Assembly (NCBI GenBank): GCA_022606425.2
Contig: JAHDVF020000223.1
Span: forward strand, 248,001-312,000
Reading direction: 5' to 3'
Source: Lepidostoma basale
Lineage: Eukaryota > Arthropoda > Insecta > Trichoptera > Lepidostomatidae
DNA length: 64,000 nucleotides
This document shows positions 52,561-62,899 of the stretch, piece after piece. The notes below the pieces were generated by a model. The model searched no databases. It was given only the letters and a program-made list of their open reading frames with translations, and was not told the DNA's origin. How positions within the stretch are numbered: position 1 is the stretch's first letter; every line of letters begins with the position of its first letter. Made by a program: the position numbers and the translations under genes.

Positions 52561-53523
52561 AATAGTCCATAAGTTACAAAAAATGTGCGGTAATCGACGA
52601 AAGACCGAATTACATAATTCGAAAATGATAGCAGGTCACAATTTGAATCAATTCATAAATCTACGAATAAAAATTATCGAAAGTTGTAATCACTCTTACA
52701 CAACACAGCTACGCGTGTGTTGACATATCTGCCTACTCCGTTTTCAAATCGTTAATGTAAGCTGATAGTTACCCGTAAAAATCCGTTCAATAAAAAGATC
52801 TAATATGAATCATAGCAATTACAAGATTGATCTCATTTACATACATACTCGTTACGGACAGTTTCCGGGTCGAACCCTTCGAGGCAGATTCGTAAATGTT
52901 CGGGTTAGATCGTTTAATTAAGCATTTTATATAATTGTACATCTGTATTTCGTTATGCAACAACGAAAAGATTGATAATCCGTCCGCGTAGGTACTCTCT
53001 CGTACTGTCGCGTACCCAATCATTATTTCTGCTATTTTAACAAAATAACGTATTATTATTGCTAGATAAAATGCTTACGAAATAAATTATAAGGATTGCT
53101 GGTATCTAAGTATGACGAACCCCAATTATGGCTTACCGGTTATACACAATTTATATCCTCATACTGTATTAATCATCAAATGAAATCATACTTTTAATAA
53201 GTGCGCTATCAAAATAACTCTTCATTTTAAAAAATTATAACTTATTAAATACAACATGGAGCAATATTGCAAACCAACATTGGATACAACTGTAAAGGCT
53301 TAAAGATTTTTTCAAGTAAACAATTAAAAGATTTAAAAATATATGAAAAATAATAAACAATTTGTCTTTTATCCAGGAATATTTGAATCTAGTTTCTCTT
53401 CATCAGGGCAATACAAAATATAATTATAATTTCACGGTTAAAATACAAAGTGTTTATTTTATTTGACCATATATAAATTTAAACTGTCTAACTACAAAGT
53501 AAGTCATTAGAATATTTAAACCA
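52561..53523. other. No gene recognised
   Basis: AT-rich; the 78-codon minus ORF at 52787-53023 has no domain. Confidence 0.4.
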
Positions 53524-53640
53524 AAGGTTCCCAAAGTGGATCCTCTGCGAGCTGAGGGGGTAATTGTGCCACTGGAGGAGTTGGGGAGTCCTGAGAAGCC
53601 GAATAGGGGCCATAAGGTGCGAAAATGTAACCTTATAAAT
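53524..53640 (+). mobile_element. hAT-type terminal fragment
   Basis: 'aaaggttcccaaagtgg' matches the left end of the hAT MITE at 15480. No right end found. Confidence 0.5.
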
Positions 53641-53704
53641 TTTTTAAATCCGTTATTACACGATGTACACACGTATACTTTCTTCATCTGTGCTGTGCTT
53701 GCAA

Positions 53705-53840
53705 TGATCCTTTCATAAAAATTTTGTCCGCTCTACTTATCTTCCTGATATTAGCATTTGAAATTCTGCGACACATTGTTTTAGCACATTAACTTTTTAA
53801 CTCCTGCTCACGTCCTTCTTCTGCCAGCTCCATGATTCGC
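53705..53840 (-). mobile_element. Non-LTR fragment, family A
   Basis: 'gatcctttcat' to 'gccagctccatgattcgc', the inverse of the EAWNWQ to MNK region. Confidence 0.6.
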
Positions 53841-53883
53841 ATTTTATTTTGGTATTTGCATTTGATAAATAAATTATCGTCCA

Positions 53884-54185
53884 GCAGACAACATATGCAC
53901 CATCAAAAAGAGCGTAATGTGTGTTATGTTATTGTTATTTTATTTTATATCATTGCATTCTATATTATTTGTTTTAGATTTATTTTGTGGATGTTTGATC
54001 GAAGTGTGCGCCGGAGGTGCCTATTGGTGGCGATGAGATTCGCAACCCACCACCCGCGGGGGGCGAAAAGAGAAGGATGGAGACTTTAACCGGAGCGGAG
54101 TGCCGTATCGGTTAAAGTGGGGCAGTCCATTCTTTCTGCCTACCCATCCTAGGAGACGGCATAATGGTTAGTTAATTAGTCAGTT
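53884..54185 (+). mobile_element. SINE-like element with family A tail, copy 2
   Basis: Same layout as 43018-43310, ending 'ggcataatggttagttaatt'. Confidence 0.7.
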
Positions 54186-54765
54186 AGTTAGTTATAAATT
54201 AATTAATTTACTAACTTTGTATAGAAATACTAAATGTTAATTTATTTATTAAAAAGTTGAATTATATAATAATACAATTTAAATAAAAATAAAAATTCAA
54301 CTGGATAATCGAATATTTCAACATTCAATACATATAATTCAGCATAGTTTTGATTATAATAATCTCAATGTTGCATTAATAGTCTAGATTTGAATAGTAT
54401 GCTTTCTTCGTTATCTTTTAATCTGACTATCAATGAGGCAATTAGACAGTCAATTTTAATTTGCATATGTAGTAATGAATGCGGATTGGATGTCCGCTCT
54501 TGCGGCCAACTGGTCACCTGGCTATGGTTCGCACTATGATATTTTGTGTATTTGCAACCAGTTTGAATGGGCTCACCTCTGTGGACTAAATTCATAGTAA
54601 TATGCGAAAATGGACGTCTCTAGGCTATCCTAGATAATGTTTGGAAATAATAAATCTCCTTCTGAAGATCCTTTATAATCAATTATTCGATATTGCATCA
54701 AAACAATGAGACTATTGCAATGTAATAAATCAGCATCATTAAATGACTCTTGCATTACGTTGACT
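54186..54765. other. No gene recognised
   Basis: AT-rich; ORFs on the minus strand at 54365-54887 have no domain. Confidence 0.4.
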
Positions 54766-54912
54766 TCGACGATCTTTCGAAGGTCCCGGATTTGAATCCC
54801 GGCGATGGCAGTGAGATTGTCATGTTTTTGATCTAGTGTAGATTGTAGATCATTTTTCTTAATTAAAAAAATATATTCACGCGACAATAAAATGGCGATA
54901 GAATAGCTACCG
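54766..54912 (+). mobile_element. tRNA-derived SINE, copy D (5' truncated)
   Basis: Box B-like 'ggatttgaatcc' and the body to 'gatagaatagctacc'. Box A is absent, and about 30 extra A/T bases interrupt the body. Confidence 0.75.
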
Positions 54913-54924
54913 TATAAACATAAC

Positions 54925-55450
54925 TAACTAACTAACTAACCATTTCATAGGTTTTTTACCATTCTTTCTTCATTCATTCTTTCCATATGTCCAAACCATC
55001 TTCATGATCCTTTCATTATTTTGTTCATGACACCATCATTCGCACCGCATTCATTTCTTATATTTTCATTCGACACTCTATCATACACAGAGTATCCACA
55101 CATTCGTCTAAGAGATCTCATTTCTACTGCATTTATTCTACTTTCATCCTTCTTTTGGCAGTTCCATGCTTCGCTTCCATGCATAAGGGTCGGTAGAAGA
55201 ACACCATTGTGCACTGCCATTCTAGCTTTTTTGGATAGGTTTTTGTTTGCGATGACAACTTTAAATGCACCATTCACTTTGATTCCTGCCCCAACCCTTC
55301 TTTCAATATCCCTCTCCACTCTCCCATCTCTTGTAAACATACCACCTAAATACACTAACTCAACTACTTGCTCCAAATTTTCACCATTCACGCTAATGTT
55401 GCAGACTGTCATGGTATCTTCCTTTTCAAAAATCATTACCTTGGACTATA
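54925..55450 (-). mobile_element. Non-LTR retrotransposon fragment, family A
   Basis: Open minus frame of 144 codons (55436-55002): MIFEKEDTMTVCNISVNGEN, VYLGGMFTRDGRVERDIERR, VLLPTLMHGSEAWNCQKKDE, MRSLRRMCGYSVYDRVSNEN, then a frameshift before the (GTTA)n tail at 54922-54940. It starts just downstream of the YADD box. Confidence 0.85.
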
Positions 55451-55874
55451 AACATATAACTTTAAAATATAAACATTAAAATATTTTTATTTATTCTCAG
55501 ATTAATAATACGTAACAATTCTTAAGCTATTAGAAATTTACAATTTTCTATTTAGTCACCAGTGTTGCCAAGTGAATTTTTTTTTATATAATACTTGTAT
55601 TGCTTATACTGGTAAGTAGCGTCTATATTTATGTTTTTATATAAATACATTATAATGATTTTATTGCATAGAAAGCGTATACATATGCGTACGGAAATTC
55701 CGTTCCGGTGTTGGTTCGTGAGAAGCTATTTTTTTAAATATAGATACATGACAACAAACCAAGCCAATTGTAATAATATTACAGAAAAAAATATTTCAAA
55801 AAATAATAATATAATTTAATAATAAATTTTGTTTGTTCTTCATTGACAACATTATTACTGAATTTATTATTTCT
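55451..55874. other. No gene recognised
   Basis: AT-rich; nothing identified. Confidence 0.4.
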
Positions 55875-56025
55875 TGAAATCGAAGTATGAACAATCGACA
55901 AGCGTGCATGTCACGACGTGTAAATGTAGAAAAGGAGCGAGAATTATGTCAGGATAGAACAGTGTAGTGATCCTACATCTCTATCTACCCCTCCGGAGAA
56001 ACGGCATGATGGTGAGCTAGTTAAT
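55875..56025 (+). mobile_element. Non-LTR 3' end, family A
   Basis: 'gaacaatcgacaagcgtgca' to 'cggcatgatggtgagctagt'. Confidence 0.7.
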
Positions 56026-56039
56026 TTCTTTCTTAAACA

Positions 56040-56180
56040 ATCATATAAAAATCCACATTAAATAATTAATACGAATAAAAACGTCTGTTTTCTAGAAGGT
56101 TATTTAAAGTTTATAGGAATGACATGTTTCGCTTTACTAATGTTATTCTTATAAACTATAATAAAGGTCTAAAACTCAGA
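56040..56180 (-). mobile_element. Type 2 hammerhead element, 5' arm
   Basis: 'aaaacgtctgttttctagaa' followed by 'gacatgtttcgc'. The rest of the motif is lost. Confidence 0.55.
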
Positions 56181-56358
56181 CGTTACCCTTTAAATAATTA
56201 TTATTTAACATAATATATTTCGAAGAGCCTAATTAAGGGTTAATTACAATATGTTTTTATATAATAGTATATATAAACGATTAATTTTTCTTATTTAAAA
56301 AAAATATATTACCAAGCTGTATTTATTTTTTTAATAAAGTTAAAAAAAACGTTTTGTA

Positions 56359-57640
56359 TTAGGTGTATAACTTTGCTTCCGCCGTTTTGCAATAGATGGC
56401 AGTAGCGGTAAGTGGTAGTTGGAATAAATAGATCATAGATGTCATACAATAAGCTTAAGTATTTGTAAACATAACGCCATCGAAATATTAGTCGATTTGT
56501 GTCTGCATCATAAAGTTATTCCTGATTAAACATGTCAGCTTACGAGCCAAATTCTCGTCATTTGCGGGAGGTTTTAATTTTATGCTTTAATATGAAGAAA
56601 TCTGCGGCTGAGGCTCATCGAATGCTCTCAAATACCTATGGTGAGGCCGCTATTAGTGAAAGAACGAGCCGAGAGTGGTTTCAACGCTTCAAGAACGGTG
56701 ATTTTAACGTCGAAGACCAGCATGGCGGTGGAAGAGAGAAGGTTTTCGAAGATGCAGAATTGGAGGCATTACTTGATCAAGACTCGTGTCAAACGCAACA
56801 AGAATTGGCAGGATCATTGGGAGTGACGCCATTTCAAAACGCCTGAAAGTCATGGGAATGATTCAGAAACAAGGAAATTGGGTGCCGTACGAGTTGAAGC
56901 CGAGAGATGTTGAACGGCGTTTGTGTGTTTGTGAACAGCTGCTTGCAAGGCAAAGACGGAAGGGATTTCTGCATCGTATTGTGACTGGGGACGAGAAATG
57001 GGTTCATTACGATAATCCCAAGCGCAGAAAATCATGGGGATATCCCGGCCATGCTTCCACGTCGACGGCCAAACCGAATATTCACGGTTCCAAGGTTATG
57101 CTCAGTATTTGGTGGGACCAGCTCGGCGTAGTGTATTATGAGTTGTTAAAACTGACTGAAACAATCACAGGCGATCGTTATCGAACGCAATTAATGCGTT
57201 TGAGCCGAGCATTGAAAGACAAACGGCCGCAATACAACGAGAGACATGATTAAGTGATTTTACAGCATGACAATGCTCGACCCCATGTTGCGAAAGTGGT
57301 CAAGACATACTTGGAAACTTTGAAATGGGAAGTCCTACCCCACCCGCCGTATTCTCCAGACATTGCTCCTTCGGACTATCACTTGTTTCGATCAATGGCA
57401 CACGGCCTAGCTGACCAGCACTTCCGGTCTTATGAAGAAGTAAAAAATTGGATCGATTCGTGGATCGCTTCAAAAGATGACCAGTTTTTTCAACGCGGGA
57501 TTCGTATGCTTCCCGAAAGATGGGAGAAAGTAGTGGCCAGCGATTGACAATACTTTGAATCATAAACGTATAACCAGTTTTTTTTACGATAAAGCCTCAA
57601 ATTTCGGAAAAAAACGGCGGAAGCAAAGTTATACACCGAA
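56359..57640 (+). mobile_element. mariner transposon 1, near full length
   Basis: Ends are inverted: TTAGGTGTATAACTTTGCTT on the left and TTCGGTGTATAACTTTGCTT on the right, matching to about 28 bp. TA flanks both sides (56357-56358 and 57641-57642). The length of 1,282 bp is typical of mariner. Contains the broken transposase at 56532-57547. Confidence 0.95.
56532..57547 (+). pseudogene. mariner transposase (DD34D), frameshifted
   Basis: The N-terminal helix-turn-helix part (MSAYEPNSRHLREVLILCFN) is in one frame up to the GSLGVT segment. A small deletion near 56825-56832 shifts the frame, and the rest continues as AISKRLKVMGMIQK. The catalytic residues are in VTGDEKWVHY (about 56982), in QHDNARPH (57267) and, 34 residues later, in APSDYHLF, so the triad is DD34D. 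An in-frame TAA (57251-57253) precedes the second Asp, and a TGA (57545-57547) cuts off the last few residues. Family assignment (mariner, mauritiana-like) rests on the overall motif pattern. No working protein can be made. Confidence 0.9.
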
Positions 57641-57642
57641 TA

Positions 57643-57944
57643 TTTAAAATTTCACCGACCTCCCCTGCATTTGAGTATTGATTTAATAAGCGACTGAACA
57701 AGACAACTTTATAAGATTATGTATACTAGTAATATGATATTTCATGTTAGGAAATCCGCGATTGGACACATAACACGAGATGGGTTTCATAAGAGAACCG
57801 GCCATCCTACATACTGTATTAATGGGATCAGTCGTACACCACAGGCGCGGTAATGGATAGCCCTCACGGACAATCCATTAGGCGTCAAGCTGACCTGAGA
57901 ATATTTGAAACCGAATCCAGATTAATGTCATTACTTCTCCTTCT
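57643..57944. other. No gene recognised
   Basis: Unclassified sequence of average composition. Confidence 0.4.
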
Positions 57945-58640
57945 TCCTTTGCCATCTCTCCGCTGCTGGATGTAGGCCCTTTCAAACGTTCTCTATTTTC
58001 CTCTATCCTGTGCAACTCTCACCAATCTTCTCCCCCCACTGGAATTAGGTCGTAAGCTAGATGTAACCCTGTTCAAACGTTCCCCATTTTTGTCTATCCT
58101 ATGCGACTCTGGTCTGTGAGAATCTTACGGTCTTGAAACTGTAACATTGTCCAAACAAAGTGCCGAGAAACTACGAGTGACCCAAAGAGCCATGGAAAGA
58201 GCCATGTTAGGAATAAGCCTAAGAGACAGAGTCAGAAACGATACGGTGAGAGAAAAAAACAAAGGTCACTGACATCATCCACCGGGTGGTGACTCTAAAA
58301 TGGCAATGGGCAGGTCACGTAGCCAAAAGCTCAGACGAAAATTGAAGAAGAAGACTGCTGACTTGAAGACGAAGAAGTGCAGGGTGACCGCAACTACGGT
58401 GGAAGGATGGTCTGAACAGATATGTCGGAATAACCTGAATGCAGTCTGCACAAGACAGAGTGACATAGAAGCGAATGGAGGAGGCTTTTGTCCTGGAGTG
58501 GACGGGAATAGGCTGAGGAAGAAGAAGAAGAAGATGTAACTCATCTTGCTCCCCCCACTGGAATAAGGTCATCAGCCCATCTTTCGTAGGGTCGACGGTT
58601 GCTCCATTTTTTCCCCACCGTCTCAACGTCAAGATTCTGG
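57945..58640. mobile_element. Family C non-LTR fragments in opposite orientations
   Basis: 57945-58110 and 58545-58640 read on the minus strand. 58115-58540 reads on the plus strand with 'aagccatgttaggaataagc'-type MLGISLRDRV sequence and ends in (GAA)n (58513-58536). Rearranged cluster; all pieces frameshifted. Confidence 0.65.
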
Positions 58641-58664
58641 GTGCCTATCTCTATACTAAACTGG

Positions 58665-58905
58665 AGTAAACTAACCATCAGTTCGTTGCCCCGAAGGGTT
58701 AGGCAGAAAGAATGGACCACCACACTATTCTTTCCTGACATACTTCTCTCGCTTGGTCAACATTCAAACATCGTGTCATGCACTTACGTTTATTTTTCTG
58801 ACTCCTCACGTGGCCGATTCAATTTTTGATTTATTATATCGTGTCATGTTTTCCTCAGTCTTCCTATATTTATATTTTCGTTTACATCGCTAACATATTC
58901 TTTTT
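58665..58905 (-). mobile_element. Non-LTR 3' end, family A
   Basis: 'aactaaccatcagttcgttg' then the inverse of the terminal region. Confidence 0.7.
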
Positions 58906-58934
58906 CAAAATAAATCCTCATAAATAAATAAACT

Positions 58935-59290
58935 AATATTTATTTATTCTATATTCGCCATAACTTTGTGTTGTAGATATTTAATGTTTCTTTTTTTATA
59001 CTAAGTATACAACACTCACTTTATTAAAAAATAAAAATAAAATACCAAACGTATTTCGGACACACAAGCCCTTCATCAGTGACATTATTTAAATATAAAT
59101 ATTAAAAATATTATACATTTTTTTTCACAAATATGGTCAGTTTTGAGAGATATTAAAACTGACTACGTTTGTGATTTTTTTTTTTAATATTTTAAATATT
59201 TATATTTAGGTACATAATATCACTGATGAAGGGCTCGTGTGTCCAAAACATGTTTGGTTAATATTTTTTATTTTATTTATAATGTGAGTG
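58935..59290. mobile_element. Type 4 hammerhead element, complete inverted pair
   Basis: Long hairpin with arms from 'cgccataactttgtgttg' inward. Minus motif 59080-59049: CTGATGA, GGGC/GTCC, GAA, ATACGT, T17. Plus motif 59223-59254: CTGATGA, GGGC/GTCC, AAA (G12 to A), ACATGT, T17. The loop between is an A/T-rich inverted repeat. Confidence 0.8.
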
Positions 59291-59292
59291 CT

Positions 59293-59460
59293 GTAAACTA
59301 ACTAATTAACTGACTAACCATCACGCAGTCTCCCCGAAAGGGTAGGCAGAAAGAATGAACTGTCACACTTTAACCGATGCGGCACTCCATCCTTCTCTTT
59401 TCACCCCGCGGGAGACGCGGTGTAATAGGTTGCGAACCTCATCGCTATATACTAAAGTAT
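59293..59460 (-). mobile_element. SINE-like element with family A tail, copy 3
   Basis: Begins with 'ctaaccatcacgcagtctcc', then the body 'cactccatccttctcttttc', 'aacctcatcgc'. Confidence 0.65.
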
Positions 59461-59731
59461 ATAAAAAAAGAAACACAAATATTTATTAAGGGTAACAAAC
59501 AGCAATTTTTTACACATACAGTATACTCGCGTAAAACACAGAGAAACAGTTAAATAAGGTCAATTATCTACCACAAATATAAATATTCAAAAGAGCTGTT
59601 AACAGTACATACTAATAGGGCGAGAACCATTTACCGGATGTGCCCTATGTCTTATTCTCTTACTTATTCCCAAAGACGAAAATGAGAAATGCACTATTTA
59701 TCGTGCAGTAACTATTTAAATTTGACCATTT
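59461..59731. other. Nothing recognised
   Basis: AT-rich spacer up to the mariner. Confidence 0.5.
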
Positions 59732-61004
59732 ATTAGGTCCTTACATATGAAATTGGCGTTTTGCCGTACTGGCAACTTTGATCTCAAATATCTTCTCTTT
59801 GGTTAGGAATTCCAAATTCAAATTTATACAGCTATTTACCCAAGTATTTGTGTTTCGAAAATTATAATTCATTTGTTTTTTCCTCAATTGTTTTTTTTCT
59901 TTGCGTCACTCAGTTTACAAAATGGAAAACTTGAAATATCGCGTTATTTACAAGTACGAGTTCCACCGTGGCGCCAGTGCTGCAGAAACGGCTCGAAGGA
60001 TTAATGATGTGTATGGCGACGGTGCCGCAAAAGAAAACACAGTGCGTTTTTGGTTCCAATGTTTTCGTTCTGGAAATTTCGACCTGCAGAACAAGCCCCG
60101 TGGACGGCCGGAGACCAAAGTTGATAATGAAGAATCGAAGGCTATAGTGGAAGCGGATCCATCGCAAACCACGTCCGAGTTAGCTGCAGGCTGCGGTGTT
60201 AGTGATAAAAATGTTTTAATCCACTTGAAGCAAATTGGGAAGGTGAAAAAGCTTGAAAGGTGGGTACCTCACGAATTGAGTGAAGCAAATCAACAAACGC
60301 GCGTTGACTGCTGCGTTGCATTACTCAACCGGCACAATAATGAAGGGATTTTGAATCGAATCATTACCTGTGATGAAAAATGGATTTTTTATGATAATCG
60401 GAAGCGTTCATCGCAATGGCTGAACCCTGCCGAACCAGCCAAACCATGCTCCAAGCGAAAATTGACTCCAAAAAAGTTACTTGTGAGCGTTTGGTGGACT
60501 AGTGCTGGTGTCGTTCACTACAGCTTTCTTAAATCTGGCCAGACGATTACGGCAGATGTCTATTGTTAGCAACTGCAAACCATGATGGAAAAGCTAGCTG
60601 CTAAACAACCGAGGCTGGTTAATCGCTCTAGACCACTGCTGCTTCATGATAACGCTAGACCACACACTGCATAACAGACGGCTACCAAATTAGAAGAGCT
60701 TCAATTGGAATGTCTAAGACATCCACCGTACTCTTTAAGACCTTGCCCCAACAGATTACTATTTTTTTCGAAATTTTCGAAAAAATTCAACTCCGATGGG
60801 GCAGTCCAAACCGACTTCAAAGATTTTATTGATTCCCGTCCGAATAGTTTTTTTAGTAAAGGGATCGATGAACTACCTATGAGATGGCAAAAGTGCATAG
60901 ATAGCAATGGTACATACTTTGATTAAATAAATATATTATATTTAAAAAAAATCAACTTTATGTTCCTCCCATACAAAACACCAATTTCATATGTAAGGAC
61001 CTAA
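59732..61004 (+). mobile_element. mariner transposon 2, near full length
   Basis: Inverted ends TTAGGTCCTTACATATGAAA on both sides, matching to about 28 bp, with TA at 59730-59731 and 61005-61006. 1,273 bp. Unrelated in its ends to mariner 1. Confidence 0.95.
59922..60926 (+). pseudogene. mariner transposase, nonsense and indel mutations
   Basis: The start is MENLKYRVIYKYEFHRG (ATG 59922); an ATG 21 bases upstream is in frame but outside the usual protein. The open part runs 216 residues through VDNEESKAIVEADPSQT, WVPHELSEANQQTRVD and the first catalytic Asp in ITCDEKWIFYD. It stops at TAG 60567-60569 (reads C-stop-QLQ). The frame continues: the second Asp is in LLHDNARPHTA, followed by a TAA (60672-60674). 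Near 60735 an extra base destroys the third catalytic segment, and a deletion near 60775 restores the frame for the last 40 residues (to NGTYFD). Not functional. Confidence 0.9.
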
Positions 61005-61006
61005 TA

Positions 61007-61148
61007 TTAAGCGATCGTTGTTAGCATTTCTGAATGGTTATACGAACAACAATTTATCGATTTTTTTATTCTAGAAGTTATAATTTTATATATTGTAGTG
61101 ATATGTAAAATGTAATTTTTAGTTTAATGTAATTTTTTTAATGTAGCT

Positions 61149-61187
<39 letters not shown>

Positions 61188-62079
61188 TGCTAACTTTTAA
61201 AGCGTCGTTTTTGTGATGTAATCACCTCAAGGGCGCATTAAGACGTGTTTTAAACCTAAAAATCTAAATATGACCGCTTAAAAAGCGATCGGTTTATTAG
61301 GATAATCTTATAATTTTACTAATATCTTCATGAAAGTTCATTTTAAATAATAAAAAAATTAAACAATGTATTTTTCAATGTATTAGTATCATAGTTTATT
61401 CAACAGGCGAATGTCAATGCCTTATATTTTATATCCAATAAAGGTCAATACACAGTCTAACGGAACGGACACGTAAGTCTGTATATTTGTACGTGAGTTA
61501 ATATAGTTCAGTAGTGTGGAAGCGGAAACATAACCCGTTATAGAGAAAGAAAATATTGACCATATAAGCATAATTCACATGTACTCAACGTGTTTCGTTA
61601 CATCTCCATGTAAAAAAAAAATTATAATGCAATACACAATAATGACATATAAATCGTCACTGGTGTTAAGTTATATCTCGAGAACGCTTCGCTGTTGCTA
61701 TATTGGAGTATATGCATCCATAATTTATGAATTAAACAAATACAATTGAAGTTCGACGTCAATTCATTTATGCCATTCAACGGAATACTATACATTCAAA
61801 AACGTGTTTCTCCAAATATAAGATGTTAACCGAACCACGACACAAGGCAAACTTAACATTCCACCACAATGGCAAGGAAATGGAAAAGACAAGACACTTT
61901 TAGGGCCATACCTACAATGGAGAAAACAATTAATATTCCTCAGTGTTTCGAACTGATTATAAGAATTATTATAGATATTCCATTGTTTTGGCGTTAACAT
62001 TAAGATACTTCAACTGTTTAATTTAAAATAAAGGTATTTTGTCACATTTATTTATAATTTTTTTATTTTTATAAAATAC
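61007..62079. other. No gene; (AAT)n tract and ribozyme-element module
   Basis: 61150-61187 is a pure (AAT)n microsatellite. 61320-61360 carries the shared terminal module on the minus strand ('ttcatgaaagttcattttaa'). The rest is AT-rich and empty. Confidence 0.6.
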
Positions 62080-62125
62080 AGTGAAAACTATTTTGCCAAC
62101 CGATGTTGTCATCAACAGGTGGTAC
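62080..62125 (-). ncRNA. Decayed hammerhead-like motif (ACAGCTGT type)
   Basis: On the minus strand CTGTTGATGA with an insertion in the core, then ACAAC/GTTGG and AAAATAGT. Inactive. Confidence 0.45.
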
Positions 62126-62189
62126 AATCAAATGATATGTTCTGGAATAAATAGATCTATTTGCACGGCACCGCTGACATCAATTTTTT

Positions 62190-62340
62190 CAACAACTGTG
62201 GCGTTTGCAACCCATGAGGTTTGCAACCCATGGGCCGAAAAGAGAAGGATGGAGTGCCGCATCTGTTAAAAGGTGGCAGTCCATTCTTTGTGCATACCCC
62301 TTCCTTGATACGGCGTGATAGTAAGTTAGTTAGTTTGTTT
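62190..62340 (+). mobile_element. SINE-like element with family A tail, copy 4
   Basis: 'gaaaagagaaggatggagtg' and 'gtggcagtccattctttgtg', ending 'gtaagttagttagtttg'. 5' truncated. Confidence 0.65.
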
Positions 62341-62459
62341 TATATTTCGTGTGTTTTTTTAGAGGCTTGGTTTTTAAACTGGCCACATTGTTTCTACAAA
62401 CTCTCAATTTGACAGTTGATAGTTGATTTGTAGTCAGTAATTTTTTCCATTTTACCATG

Positions 62460-62740
62460 AATAGAAATTGTGCAAATTTATTTTGTAAATCATGCTACGG
62501 TTCGCCAAACTTACGTGCACTTAGGTCGACGTCCATCCGAGCAAGTTATTCGGAAGGCCATGGATCGTTTTCGCACCACGTACACTCAAGTGGATAATAC
62601 GCATCTACAAAGACGACAATTGGCGAAAATTGGATTTCACGATTGCGCTTCATTCGAGCTAGCCGTGGCACTCATATGCCCAAAATCATATTTAAACAAT
62701 AATGGCATTAAATTATATATTAAATAAAGCCAATATCATA
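62460..62740 (+). pseudogene. DNA transposase N-terminal remnant (helix-turn-helix, uncertain)
   Basis: An 85-codon ORF (62470-62727) reads FVNHATVRQTYVHLGRRPSE and KAMDRFRTTYTQVDNTH. This resembles the N-terminal helix-turn-helix of a group of Tc1/mariner-like transposases of arthropods. The following residues do not continue that domain, which suggests a large internal deletion. Confidence 0.4.
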
Positions 62741-62899
62741 GACATTCACATTATTTTAATGTGTTTTTTTTTTTTTCATTTTTAATATGTATAGTAAATA
62801 AAAAAATCTCTGTAAAACCGATAAAAGTCGCGTTTTCATTCTAATTCATAATAGAGTTATGAAATATTAGACCCACAACCATCAATACTGTTTATATAA

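Noticed and set aside
55021..55479. 152-codon plus ORF
   Set aside because: It is the antisense shadow of the family A fragment at 54925-55450.
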